Source: Halichondria panicea (taxonomy: Eukaryota > Porifera > Demospongiae > Suberitida > Halichondriidae). From it: a DNA stretch of 64,000 bases. The notes beneath the pieces were generated by a model, which had not been told where the DNA came from, made no database searches, and was given only the letters and a program-made list of their open reading frames with translations. Below, one piece after another: positions 20,641 to 32,355 of the stretch. The first letter of the stretch is position 1. Each line of letters opens with the position of its first letter. Both the position numbers and the translations under genes were made by a program. The stretch spans positions 3,052,001 to 3,116,000 of the forward strand of contig NC_087390.1 of the NCBI RefSeq assembly GCF_963675165.1. Direction: 5' to 3'.

Positions 20641-23600
20641 TCACCACGTAAGCTTTGACTTCGCTTGGACAGCTCAAAAACGAATCTTTTGTCCAAGGGA
20701 GCAACTAGTTTAATAGAGAACGAGCATTAAATTCGGGTTACCATGGCAGCATGTATAATAACTTACCATTTATAGAAGAGTAATTCTTCTGAGAGAGAGC
20801 TCCTACTGAATATAACCTCTTTCTCTGTCCAGCCTCACTCAGTTTCTCCTTCAAAGACACTTCCTGCAGAGTGATATTGACAGTTTTCACTTAAATATAC
20901 GTACTACAGTGCACTTTTGCAATAGCATAGACCAGGGTGGGAAATGTTCGATTGCTGCTATAAAGGATGCCCACAGTGTAACATTAATTATACCTCGGTG
21001 CACATGCACAAGCGAGGTATACGGTAGTGTGTGTGTATACTGCTACAGCTGCTCAAGAATCAATGAACTGCAAGTAAGAGTTTCTATAGGCTTCTAGTAA
21101 CGTTTTCGTGGATTTGCAAAATAATGCTTCATCTCGAGTTATGCTTACTTAGAATGCCTTTTCAGAAGAACACGTAGTAAAACTTGTCCATGCTACTCTA
21201 CTTAGTAGTTAGCTCTGCACTACAATGCTAGCTATTGGTAGTTGCAAGAGTGAGAAGAGAGCTGCAAGGCTCTACACTGTACTGATGCAGCAGCCATTAA
21301 TTTTAGATAACCATTCATTATAGCTACTCTATATACATAGTTGCAATCTACAATTCACTAACCTAAAGCTATATAGGGCCGTATAGACAGATGTCACTAC
21401 TGAGTTGAACAGTCAAATTAATACAGTACCTGTTTGAGCTTGTCCAGAGAGAGAACTTCACCAACGGAGGTCAACGCTGTCTTCAACCTCTCCACAGGGT
21501 CCTCATCGTCATGTAGCTCCATTAGAGAGGGGTTGGGTGGTATAATTGGTGGCGGTTGCATGCCCCGTGTCTTGGGCACACCCAGTACAACATCATACAT
21601 CACACCGCATCCAGGTCGCTGCTCCAAATTGTGTGTGTGTGTGTGTGTGTGCGGATCCGGAGGAGGCGGTACATTGAGTAAGTACATGCATGTATGGCTA
21701 TATACATGCACTTACATTATCGTTGGCACTTCTCGTGAAAGCACTTAAAGCACTCTTCCTGTTGTACACTTTCATACAGATTCTTTTTCGCAGCTCCAGT
21801 ACAACATTTGTGGGATGGTAGAGGGCCACGCCTACTTTGAGGATAGCGTATACCCTGTACCCATCCTGAGTCACTTTGTTGAGGTCATCGGTATTGTGAG
21901 CAGCCACATCCCACAAGGTTGTAGCATGCAGTCGTTCCTGTATGAATACACAGTGGTTATCAGTGGCATATACATGTAGCACACCAAGCACACGACCTGT
22001 AACTGAATTTTGTCTTTCCGATTGTAATAATTTTTCTCTGAAGTATTAAAACACCAATTTAATAACACTTTAGGTGTACATACATAACTCAGTTGAGATC
22101 GAGCGCTTTTCTACTTAATTGATGTTCACCAAATTTAATTTTATAAGCATACACTTGAAGGGGTTTTTTAAGCTTTCAGTAAAATTAATTACTACGAATG
22201 AAGCTACAGAACTGCATAGTTATGGCTCCTCAATGAGCCTAGTTCTAGTTATGACTTGTTTGTCTAACCGTGTACTCGTGTCTTTCGACAATCTTCAGAT
22301 CCAGCATACTCTCCTCTCTCTCTCCACAAAGAAACATTGTTTCCATAGAATCATCGGATACCGAAGGATCATCAAGAAACAGAATGGGCACTTTACACTC
22401 GAACCCAGACTTTTCTTTCCAGTCCGTAGGTGCCCCAGGCAGTTCACTTGTGACCTTTTTGAGTTGCAAGACGTCATCCCTCTGTGATACAACCATGTAC
22501 CTATGTGCAAACAATTGTTTCTGTTTGCACTGATCATTATCAAGCTTCCGATACTCAGCTTCTAGGTGTTCCTGACACCTCTGCAGATCATTGCCCCACC
22601 TATCACATAATCTATGAGGATGAGTTAAAGTTAAGTCCATTACGACCACACACACTGCATGACACTCACCTCTCCAGGTCATATGACTGAAAAGAGTCGA
22701 GCGGTCGATCGTTACTGCTGCAAAGGTCAATACTTCCGATAGAGACTGATGAGATGTTGTTAGTCAAAAGAAGACCGTTACCAGACTCTGATACTGTATG
22801 GACAGTCACGTTGATCTTCTGAGAGTGGCCCTGTCGTATCTTGAATACACCTCCTGTTATGACCTCTGGTTTGCTTCGCATCGCCACGGGCACATATTCT
22901 CCTTGTTCATTGAGCTCTTGTATCTCCACCCAAACTTCTAGCCTCTTAGCCAGCTCTCTAACTCTGCACACACACGTACATATAAAGCACTGGTTGTAAA
23001 TAAAGATATCCACTCACTCATCAGCAACAGAATGCTGACTGTTTCCCTTATTTGTAGCGCCCTCTGCCACACACTGCACTAGCCCCTTGGAGACGTCCTC
23101 AGTGTTCTCTCGTTGTCCCCACACCTCGATAGACAGTGCTCCATTGTTGACAATGTCAAGAAAATCTTCATCAACAGTAACCCTGAACTCCTGTGCAGGT
23201 CCATACAAGACTTGAAGTACCATAAACTTTTCTGGGCTATTTTGTTACTCTAATACAGCAGACACTCTGGTGCTTTAAGTATCAGATAATCAATATCCCC
23301 TTGAAAAGTTATATTCCAAGCAATGTTGCTTTATAGCTTAGCTATAGCTTTCATGCAGCTGCATGCCTTGTAATGGCACGTTCTAATAAATACCCAGACA
23401 ATTTCAATCTGCTGTCCGATTAGAACATAATTATACGGTAATCATACAAAAAAAGTCTTACCTGGCTATGCTGAAATGTCTGAAATCTACTTGTCAGTGA
23501 GTTGTTCTCCAGATTAGATTGTATCTTAACATTCTCTCCCTGAAACTGGTACTGACAGAACACACAGTGGCGATAGTCCTTGGACATGCCAGTAGCCTCC

Positions 23601-25284
23601 AACACATTGATCTAGGAGTTAAGATAGCAGTTTAGCACAATACATTTTACACAGGAATTTTTAACTACAATGCTTATTATAAGTATTATTGTACAAGTAC
23701 CTGGCAGGTGATGCTATCTCCAGGACACAGGCCTGAGTCTTCACCATGAGTACACTCCCGGGAGCATCTCACAATGATCACCTTCAAGTGTCCACCTTCC
23801 TATAAGACCAACAGAATAAGTAAAATCATAAGGCCTATAATTATAACAATGTTACAAGTACGTGTCTCGAATAAACTAACTCTAATTATACTATATATAT
23901 ACTAGCTCACTTCTCCAGTGGCAGTCACAATGGGAGCACTGTACTCATGGGGAACATTGTGTTTGAGACCCACTAGACAGAAATTTGCAAGTCCCAGGAG
24001 AGTAGGTTGTTCTGAGTCATCGAAGGGTAGCTTAACATCCTTAAGAACGAGTATAATTATAGTGTATAATTATGGTTACTGTGCAAATTCATGACTGCGT
24101 GTGCATGTACGTATATAGCTATATATATACTGTTGTAAGCACTTACTAGCTGAGCGCCTCCCTCCTTCCTCTTAGCCATATCTCTCAATATGACAAGCTT
24201 TTCTTGCAGTGTGTTCACACTCCACACCGACTCACTCCCCTTCTGTCTGTGCAGGACCCTAACCAAAACCTCATCGCTCGTGTTGACATCAGGTGTTTGC
24301 TGGGAGCTAAGTAGAGAGCGAGGGACAGCAAGGACAACTCTGAACACAATTTCTTCATCGAAGGTCTCCAATAGCGAGTTGGCTTCTTTCACCATTTGCT
24401 TGGCCTGTGTTAGAATGTCACCTAGTCTCTCACAATTCACTTCCTCCCACTCCTTCTCTAGGCTGAATAACGAAACAATTTTCATATTATGGGCTTCATT
24501 GTTCACATACTCTATGAGCATATGAATGCAAGGAAATCATGTATGCAAAATACCAATTAGAGGAATTCCATGCTGACATTACAGAATTTACAGAAATGTA
24601 ATGTCAGCAAGACTGCTTATAGTCAAAACATCCTTATAGTCATGTGACTCACTTGTAGCTTCTACTAGCACTAGTACTGGGAGATATAGATACTGATGTG
24701 AGTTTCTCCTTCCTTTGGATGAATTGCTTATCATACTCAATCTGTTGAGCCTCCAGCGAGTCTAATTAGGAATTGACATAATTATTAATTAATTAACCGG
24801 AGAATTGATAGGTATATATAGGCTCACTTCTTTTGGTGCAAGATGCCGTGATGTCATCCTGCGTACCCCTGTGCAATGGCTGCACAAGAGATGTACGAGC
24901 ACTTTCAACTGGGAAAGACGCAGTTGGTAGAGTAGATTGGGTGTCATGGAAGTGGGATTGCTTGCATGCCAATGTAGCATTTAACTTTTTTACTACTGGG
25001 TCCGTCCATTGACCATTTTGAGCCAGGATTTCAATAAAACCATTATATGCGTTCGGATCATGCTTGAATCTTTCAATCAAGTATAAAAACACTTCTCTTG
25101 CTTTGTCTGCAGGTACTACAGAACTCAATAGCACTTTAGAATAACTGTCTGGTGGAATAAGTCCCTTTGCAAAAAGTGCATCTCCAAGACTGACAACGGA
25201 TGACTTCAACTGGTCAATTAGCATATTATAGCACTCTCTGATAGTGATACTCTGTGGAGTTTCATCAGATAAAGCTGTAGCCAT
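20547..25284 (-). CDS. Motorless KIF13-type kinesin-3 tail with CARD-like N-terminal domain, copy B
   Basis: Tandem paralogue of copy A. Exons on the minus strand: 25284-24828, 24761-24653, 24462-24147, 24039-23911, 23799-23701, 23611-23462, 23190-23018, 22963-22670, 22611-about 22256, 21937-21716, 21621-21430, 20863-20767, 20704-20547. Nearly all splice sites and phases match copy A. The CARD-like exon is diverged mostly in surface positions (GLIPPDSYSK instead of GLISQDIHSK), while the kinesin tail is close to identical. Differences: exon 2 is 6 nt longer; the exon 9 donor used in copy A (GTAACT) is changed to GTCATA with a 1-nt insertion, so the exon 9-10 junction may be damaged; the C-terminus is shifted and reads into a copy-B-specific insertion. 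The start is 249 bp from the divergent gene at 25534, which leaves no room for a motor domain upstream. Confidence 0.75.
20985..21330 (+). mobile_element. Dispersed repeat with GCATGCGCA terminus, copy in an intron of copy B
   Basis: Begins with a palindromic end (ATACCTCGGTGCACATGCAC) and continues with CTGCTACAGCTGCTCA, TTCGTGGATTTGCAAAA, CTCTACTTAGTAGTTAGCTC and AATGCTAGCTATTGGTAG. The same blocks in the same order occur at 39880-40200 and 46480-46760, and inverted at 35250-35610. Absent from the equivalent intron of copy A, so it inserted after the gene duplication. Confidence 0.8.
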
Positions 25285-25533
25285 TGTAGAGTCAGCTCAG
25301 TGTTGCGTTTACAATAAACATTACCATGAAAATAAAAGTTCCCCAATTCACCACACTAGTGCTTATTGCGCATGTGCAACAATCAAGAGTCACAAGAGTC
25401 TAAAGGTCATAGCTAACTCATGCTATCGCTCACCGGGCACCGTATCGCGTAGCGGTGTTGTATTTGTCAACAAAGTAAACGAGTTATCAGTTAGTTAGAT
25501 ACACTATAAAAGCTTTCTAAACGCAGAGAAAGG
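25285..25533. promoter_or_regulatory. Short divergent intergenic region, likely bidirectional promoter
   Basis: Only 249 bp separate the start codon of kinesin-tail copy B (minus) from that of the two-TM coiled-coil gene (plus). Both 5' ends must lie here. A CTATAAAAG box lies at about 25504-25512, some 25 bp before the plus-strand ATG. No other motif is claimed. Confidence 0.55.
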
Positions 25534-28315
25534 ATGGGAAAGATAGTCGGCGTTAATTCGTCAAGTCAGAAACAAGTGGAGATGAAAGGTGTTCTTGGAA
25601 AGCACATTGGACGATACCTGGACCAGTACACCTTTATCTGTGTGTTTGGCTCTGTGGTGGGCTACGCTGTGATGCCACTCATTGGGGTAGGTCACCCTCT
25701 AGTATCTGCCCTGGTAGTACACTGGTGTATGTAGTTAATGATGCTGTCCACATTGTAGTGTTAATACGTGCGCCCATACACCACACGGTATAATGAATAT
25801 GTCGTAAACCAGTTCATACATGTAGCAATGACGATGTACAATTCGTTGCTAGGTCTTACTAGCATTTGAATTATCCACTGTGTGTATACAATGTTCGTTA
25901 ATATTGTGTCGTCGTATACTTTAGTGTTTTATATTCCGTACAGACTGTGGAGACGCTGGTGCTGTCTGTGATCGTGATTGGTCTCTCCATACATGGCTTA
26001 CGGAAGAGTCCCCCCAAAGGAGAGGTGGGCACTTTGTGTGTGTGTGTGTGTGTGTGTGTTGGTGGAATTGTGTGGGTGTGTGGTTTGCATTTTATAATTC
26101 AAGTAGTTTCACCTTCAGATGATGTTGCAATCTTCCCATTGTTTGTGTTAAACCACTTTTAGTACTTACTGACATACTCACTCCTAAGGCATTTGCCGTG
26201 TCTTGCTACATTGATTTGTAAATAGAGGTAATCACAGGAAACTTATCATCACGAACCCCTCTGTTATCAGTTGAATAGTCCCAAAGAGAATACACACTAT
26301 TCCAATGAAATTCTCTCGATAGGAAACTCATATCTCTGGCTTGATTGTATTGGGCCAACAGTTTTCTTTGATATAGTCTGCGTCCTTTGTTGATTATCTT
26401 GAGATTATCTGTAACATCATACGTGGTAAATTAATGCTTTTGTTGTGGTTTTCCAGGACGAGCGACGACGGTACAGAGAGGAGAGGAGAACAAAGAAACA
26501 GGACTCAAAAAAGACGGTGCATGTTCAAGTATGTTGTGACTGGTTGAAATGGCTACCACATGACGCACTTGTGCAGTCAAAGACTGATATAGACAGTCCC
26601 TTGATATAATTATAGATAATTGCTAAGCCTGTTTCCTGCTATTACACATACTAAGATATGTGCACTATCCCCCCCCCCCCCCCACAGGTGATTACAGACT
26701 CTGAAAGTCAGCAGAAACGACCGAAAGATGATGTCACTAAAAGTCCACAAGAACATAAATTGTCTGCCGAAGAAGAGGAAGCAGAAAAGGTGAGTTACAT
26801 TGTATAGCTAGTGCCTTTTACCGGTTCAGGCCTGATGATTATATAACTCACACACCTATGTGAACTAACGTGATCAATATTCTGCAAATATGAAGGCCTA
26901 GTGTTAGTGTGTGCACTATGTGTACTTTCTTCAGCCTGTGTGTGTGTGTGTGTGTGGTAACAGATTGGACTTACGCCTGTGTGTATACTTTTCCTATAGT
27001 TGCGTCGACTGGAGGAAAAGCGTGAGAAGAAGGCAAAAAAGAAAGGAGAGAGAAATAAACGACGTGAAGAAGAAAGAAAGGAAAAAGAGGTTAGAATGTA
27101 ATTTGGCACTCTACACATTTGGCAGAGTTTTTTTAATTAGTAATCTATGGGCTTTTCACTCCCTTAGAATCTAAACCAGCACGTGTAACAAACCAAACGT
27201 ACATGTACACATGCTGTACTCAATGTACATACATGCACATGCAAGTGTGCTCATTCCTACGTATCTCCCCTACACACACACACAGAAAGAAGAGCTAGTT
27301 CGTAAGGAGAAACAAGAGCAGAGGACCCTAAAGAAACAACAGGAAAAGGAGGCCAAAGGAAAATCCAGAGGATTTCTATTCCCCACCTACGAAACGGTTA
27401 GTACATGTACCTTTATCTTTACCACTACTGCCGTGTGGGTTGTCTAAGGGGCTCTCATGTGATGGTAATGTTTGCTTGTGCATAGACTAATAGTTTAGGA
27501 TTACTTAGAGGTTGTGTATTGTTGATTTAACTGTGCCATATTATACCTGCTTAATAGTGTACTCTGACTATGTACACACACACCAGATCAAAGCGATGGT
27601 GACTCCCCAGAAACCAGTGAGACGAGAGAGAAAGCATTCCACCTCTTCTACCAGTTCTGGCTCAAGCTTCTCACACCGCTCACACCCACACACTCCTCCA
27701 AGACCACACCCAGTCCCTACCCGTGCCTCCAGTGACCCTCTACTGTATCCATCCTCGAAACCATCCCCATGGGGATCGAAAATGTCTGAATCAGCAACAA
27801 ACATGTTCCCACAGCTACCAAGCAACGATCAATTATGGACAACCCCTGCTAATCACCCTCACACCCTAACATCGAGCACACCTCACACTGATGTCTGGCA
27901 GAGATCCGATCTTGCACCTCGACCCCCACAATACGCTGTAACGGCAACACATGATAGCACTTGGAGTGATGTGAACTCATTACATCCGAATTGGACAAAT
28001 ACAAATGTTGAGACATTGACTTCTGGACAAGCTTGGTATCCGAAAGAGTTTAACAGCTTGCTACTGAATGGGAATGACCACAGTATTTGGCATGGCAATG
28101 AACAACAAAATGGCGGAGTTGGACCACTGGTTCCTCAAAACAGTAGGTTTTACTCACTTTTCAGTAGCGAAGTTTCGTCTCCATTATTTATGGACTTTCA
28201 ACCGAGCGGCGGTGGCAGTGCTGATCATGTGATCAGTACTGAGTTGGACAATTCTAATTTGGCAAGTACAAGCACAGATGATGACCCAAGTTTCGACGAG
28301 TGGCCCAATATTTGA
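25534..28315 (+). CDS. Two-TM-segment protein with highly charged coiled coil and low-complexity C-terminus
   Basis: Family not recognised. Seven exons: 25534-25686, 25944-26024, 26457-26528, 26688-26789, 27000-27089, 27286-27396, 27587-28315; total 1338 nt, 445 residues, every intron phase 0. The N-terminus has two hydrophobic segments (FICVFGSVVGYAVMPLIG and TLVLSVIVIGLSIHG) in the first 75 residues. Four exons then encode a Lys/Glu/Arg-rich helix (EEKREKKAKKKGERNKRREE and following), probably a long charged helix or coiled coil facing the cytosol. The last exon is Ser/Thr/Pro/His-rich and ends with an acidic tail (DDDPSFDEWPNI). No enzyme motif seen. It could be a membrane tether or organiser; this is inference. 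It is head-to-head with kinesin-tail copy B. Confidence 0.75.
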
Positions 28316-28755
28316 ATTGTTTCTATTGAGACTCTGAAACTTTTGAGTAGTAGCTTATTTGTTGGACTATGTGTACATGATTGTGTATAGTCTCTCTTGC
28401 AAGTCTCTACGAGCATTGAAGCATGTCTGCATGCATTTATACACAGGAAGTAATTGGTCGATGGCACATGTAGATGTATCGTAATTGGTCGATGGCACAT
28501 GTAGATGTATCTAATTAATTGTAATAGGACATGCATTGTGTTGCAAATAGGGCAAACTTTGCTGACTCATGTTTAGTAGCCTATTATGTATAGGTGCCCA
28601 AGCATTCAGTAGACTATAAAGCCATGGCTTTTTGTTGTTTAAGCTTACATGTGCCGTCTACCTTTTAAAATTCAGCAACATGTCATTGAATGATGTGATG
28701 AACATGATGAACAGCCACAGAACAATAACCACACAAACACATTGCCAATATCTAT
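28316..28755. other. Convergent 3' spacer with a 31-bp direct repeat
   Basis: Lies between the stop codons of two convergent genes. It contains two adjacent copies of a 31-bp unit (GTAATTGGTCGATGGCACAT plus GTAGATGTATC) at about 28450-28511. Nothing else supported. Confidence 0.7.
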
Positions 28756-30491
28756 CTATCTTGTATCCGACAGTTTCAAATCTGTTCTAGCTATTGCTGA
28801 ATTGTCTCTACCAGCATGTGCAGCCCTGTCTTTAGTAAAATCTTCTTTAATTATAGGGACAACACCTTCGTCTTTGAGAAGCTGGTCCAATTCTTTGATT
28901 CTCCTTTCCTCGTCTTTTATACTCTCACTCAAGACAACAATGTCAGTGTCAGCCTGAATAGCTCTTGAGCGTTTATGCCAGAAAGTCATGAAACGCTCTT
29001 CAAACAGTTTCTGTTGTGTACATGTATATGAGAGAGTGCATGTAGGAATGACCATGCATCTAAAGTCTATTTAACTTAAGTTTGGCCTTCATAATTGTCA
29101 TAACTTGTCATAGTTCAAAAATTGGATTCCTGTTAAATCGCGCTTCATCTACATGTGTAATCTTTAGCTAAAAGTTAGCATTTCCATGTAGAAGTCCTGG
29201 CATACTTGTCAATCACATAATTATATAAAGCCTACATGTATCTGAAGCCATAATTAACCACAAAAATTCCGGGGCTGAACTCCACACAAATAGATTCGAC
29301 TTTATGAATGCAGTATTATCGTACTTTCATTCGTTAAGAAGCTATACTGTCAAGGCTCTTACTTTAGCTGAACTTATATTATTTCACTTACTAAGGTCCA
29401 CGCTGTCTTCTCCTCTCTCCCTGACAGTTCAGGGTGGTGGATCTCAATTGCCTTCATCTGTCTCCAGTGCTCAAACAAGAGGTAGAGTAGCTGACTCAGC
29501 AGTCCTAGGCCAACACCCACACTGCCGCTTATCATAATAGAGCGAAAGCTCCGTTCTAATTAAAAGAAACCAGCATACGGCTTTTATTAGCTGCTGCAGC
29601 AACCTTATTTTGGCAATGGTTGAAATATCTTACTGGATAGGGTGGTAGCTACGGTGATAGCAATGCCTCCACTAGCTCCACTGCTCACAAACTCAGCCTG
29701 TCGAAGTGTGAGGGGCGTGGCCCTCTCTGTGCTGCTCAGTGGCCGCAAAATGATATGTCTGACACCTGAAACAGATTAGCTGTATAATACATTATTAGGC
29801 ACAAGCTGTCATAAATAAAGGAGGTTCGCCATAGCTCATTAATACTAATGTACGTGCTTGCATACATGAAATGTAGTTCTTTACACCTTATGTATATAAC
29901 AGTTACTGGTAAAAGTACCTTACCGAGGAAAGTTGCTGTGACGAGTGCAAAGTTGGCCCCAGTAGAGAGAGCATAGACATGACTAGGGAGGTCCCTGTAT
30001 ACAGCCACACCCAACCCCAACACCACGCCAGATACACCTATATGGGACGGAGGGGGGGTGGTGCACACGATCTCACTAACATTGATGAATCTTGACTATA
30101 CGCTAACATAAATTGTGCATCTCTTAGGGTTTGTGTATAGCTAGGTTAAAACTAACGCATAGCAATCAATAATTATAACACGTACAACAGAGTTGTGTAC
30201 CACTGACCTGAGAGTGCAGAGCAGTAGACAATAGGTCGCACAGTGTCGGGATACTGCCTCAGCCACATGTAACCCTTCCCACAAGCAAGGCCTGTTACAC
30301 CTAGAAACATATAGTTCTGACGGTTGGACTATTACAATTATGATCTAGCGCGCTAGCATAACTGACAAACGATGCTCGACTTTTTAGTTCTAGGTGATTA
30401 TCGTCCGTGTGTGGTACATGGTATCAGTATTAATGTGTGCATGTGCTTGCTCACCAGCAATCAACAGTTTCTTCCAGGCAATCCCAACCAT
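28756..30491 (-). CDS. Small multi-pass membrane protein with C-terminal charged helix
   Basis: Six exons on the minus strand: 30491-30455, 30300-30208, 30037-29924, 29765-29634, 29555-29392, 29010-28756; 795 nt, 264 residues in perfect frame. The first half has glycine-rich hydrophobic segments (GVSGVVLGLGVAVY, ANFALVTATFLG, GSVGVGLGLLSQLLYLLF) separated by short polar loops (RPLSSTERATPLTLRQAEF). The C-terminus is a charged helix (SIKDEERRIKELDQLLKDEG). The glycine-spaced small-residue helices and lack of a signal peptide recall mitochondrial inner-membrane proteins of the Tim17/TMEM kind, but I cannot name the family. It shares a short divergent promoter with a COX7A-like gene, which fits a mitochondrial role; this is inference. 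Confidence 0.75.
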
Positions 30492-30717
30492 CACTGTCTG
30501 TATACACGTTTACAGTAGCTGCAAATAAGCCAAGAGGAGGTATCCAGAATGTACACCAATGTGATCAAATGCACAGTACAGAAGCTGGTAATGATCTCCT
30601 TTTTTATATATGATGATGAGTCAGATGACCTTACCTTGTTTTATGTTTTAACCTTTGATCCTCCTTACCTTAGAGACCGGTACAGAGTTCTAAAACTTTC
30701 AGTATTACAATAAAATT
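30492..30717. promoter_or_regulatory. Short divergent intergenic region, likely bidirectional promoter
   Basis: 226 bp between the start codons of the minus-strand membrane-protein gene and the plus-strand COX7A-like gene. Both transcripts must start here. No TATA box or other site is clear. Confidence 0.5.
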
Positions 30718-32355
30718 ATGGCGCAGAACTTAAGAACAGAGTACATTCAGAGTGTACTGGCAAAGAACAAAGTGAAGATCTTTCAAAGGAAATTTCCAGT
30801 AAGACCTGGTTTTTATTTATATACCGTAAGCCTCGATACAGGCGACCTTTCAAACAATAATGTGACACCCTGTGACACCCTGGTAATTTTCTAAAAGTAG
30901 TGTCAGGATCTAGGAAGCTGCGTTGACAATTTTTTTACTGTCGTGTCCTAAATGTATGTAGGTAAACATGGTTAATTTTATAATTAGTCTTACTTTGTAA
31001 TTAGTCTTAGGCCATAGTTTGAACTGATTAAACTGCTACAAGATGGTGACTATAGCCAGGTTTTTGTGTCGACTTCTGGAACGATGGAATTACTACCACA
31101 AGCATTAAAAAGGGGTGTCGTTTATATCGTCCGCCATTACTAAAAGTTGACAAGCTAGCTGCTACACTGCACTGGTCTGTTGGTTGTACAATCAGACACT
31201 CTAAAGGATCAAAACTATCATTGTGTATTGTATGCTTTGTTGAATATCTAGCTGATGGATAGCTGCACTCAAGAGGAATAGAGAACCGTAAAACTATGGT
31301 TTCAGGCAGAAAGAGCCAAGAGTTAGACCCCCTTTCTCCTGAACATGATACAGAGGTTTTTAGGTAGGTTGAGGGAATGCTTCGGAGTGTAAAGTTACTC
31401 ATGCATAAGTTATAATTAATTTACTGTTGGATGTACATACAGCGCAGTACAGCAGTAATTTATTACGCATGAGTAACTCGACACTTTGAAGCATTCCCTC
31501 AACCTACCTGAAAACCTCTGTAACGTGTGATATGGAAACAGAAATCATAGACGAACATTTTCTTATCAGATAAATTATGTGCAATTCTACAGATCTAGAT
31601 CTATTGTTGTGTGTGTATCATCCATTGTCTTGTGTCTTGATGGTCTTTATGTCTTGTGTCTGATGGTCTTTATGTCTTGTACATTCTTGATAGATCCTTG
31701 CACTTTAGATCTTAACTTCTTTGGTGGAGAAAGACTGCGTTTTTGTTCAGCATTGCGGTTAATGCAGTACATAGCAGGATATAAATTCACTGCGACACAA
31801 AAAACTGGCTATAGCCACCATAACACCATACGTAGTATCAGAGACTAGTTGTAATGTTGCACACTCCAATAATTATAATATCACTAAACTTATATATGGT
31901 TGTAAATGTAACCATACCTAGCCTCGATTCCAGGCCACTAAAAAATTGGTGTTTTTAAGCGGCCTGAAATCAAGGCTAATAGACTAAGTGTAGAACTACC
32001 TCCAATTAGATGCGACCCTCTAAATATTGGCCAGCAAGAAATATGCGCCACCAAGACTTCAACATAATGTTTCAACCTCCAAAGGAAATGACCTCTGTCT
32101 TCTAAAGTGTACACTTATAAGTTTGTATGCTCTACACAGGTGAATGAAGTCCCAGTTTTCTTGAAAACCAAATTAGATAACCGAGTATATCGGTAAGTGT
32201 GTAACAGCATGGCATGATGAACAAAGCATTGATATTGGTGTGTTGTTTTCTTCTACAGGGGTGTGATGGTGGGCAGTGTGCTGGGGATCGCCCTCTCTGG
32301 ACTGTTTATAGGAATGATGGCAACCAACACCATGCCAAAGAAAGAAAAATCATAA
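30718..32355 (+). CDS. COX7A: COX7A-like cytochrome c oxidase subunit (76 aa)
   Basis: Three exons, 30718-30798, 32140-32192 and 32259-32355, giving 231 nt and 76 residues. The core reads VKIFQRKF, then VPVFLKTKLDNRVYR, then one membrane segment (GSVLGIALSGLFIGMMA) and a basic end (MPKKEKS). This matches the COX7A/COX7A2L pattern: KxFQ motif, xIPVxLKGGxxDxxLYR-like motif, one helix and a Pro-Lys-Lys tail. In animals the subunit sits in the inner mitochondrial membrane on complex IV and helps dimer or supercomplex formation. The presequence would be short, about 15 residues. Intron 1 contains a large foldback element. Confidence 0.75.
31044..31820. mobile_element. Nested foldback element in COX7A intron 1
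   Basis: Outer inverted repeats: TGGTGACTATAGCCAGGTTT at 31044 and its imperfect complement ending at 31820 (about 28 bp). An inner pair of about 60 bp begins CAGAGGTTTTTAGGTAGGTT at 31351 and is mirrored by the sequence ending GAAAACCTCTG at 31521, with only about 70-80 bp between arms. Non-coding. The region between 31579 and 31700 has a tandemly repeated TCTTGTGTCTTGATGGTCTT-like unit. Confidence 0.8.
31919..31978. mobile_element. 60-bp snap-back repeat, TAGCCTCGATTCCAGGCC family
   Basis: TAGCCTCGATTCCAGGCCAC is followed after a short loop by its near-complement ending CAAGGCTA. A second copy with the same arms and a different loop is at 39940-40003. Half-copies are seen at about 30825 and 38718. 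Confidence 0.75.

Noticed and set aside
22270-22690. Plus-strand open frames opposite the kinesin-tail exons
   Set aside because: Antisense to conserved coding exons in both copies; no independent support.
24462-24480. Lost acceptor for exon 3 in kinesin-tail copy B
   Set aside because: The acceptor first assumed from copy A is missing, but TTATTCAG nine bases downstream is present in both copies and gives the correct phase, so the exon is intact.
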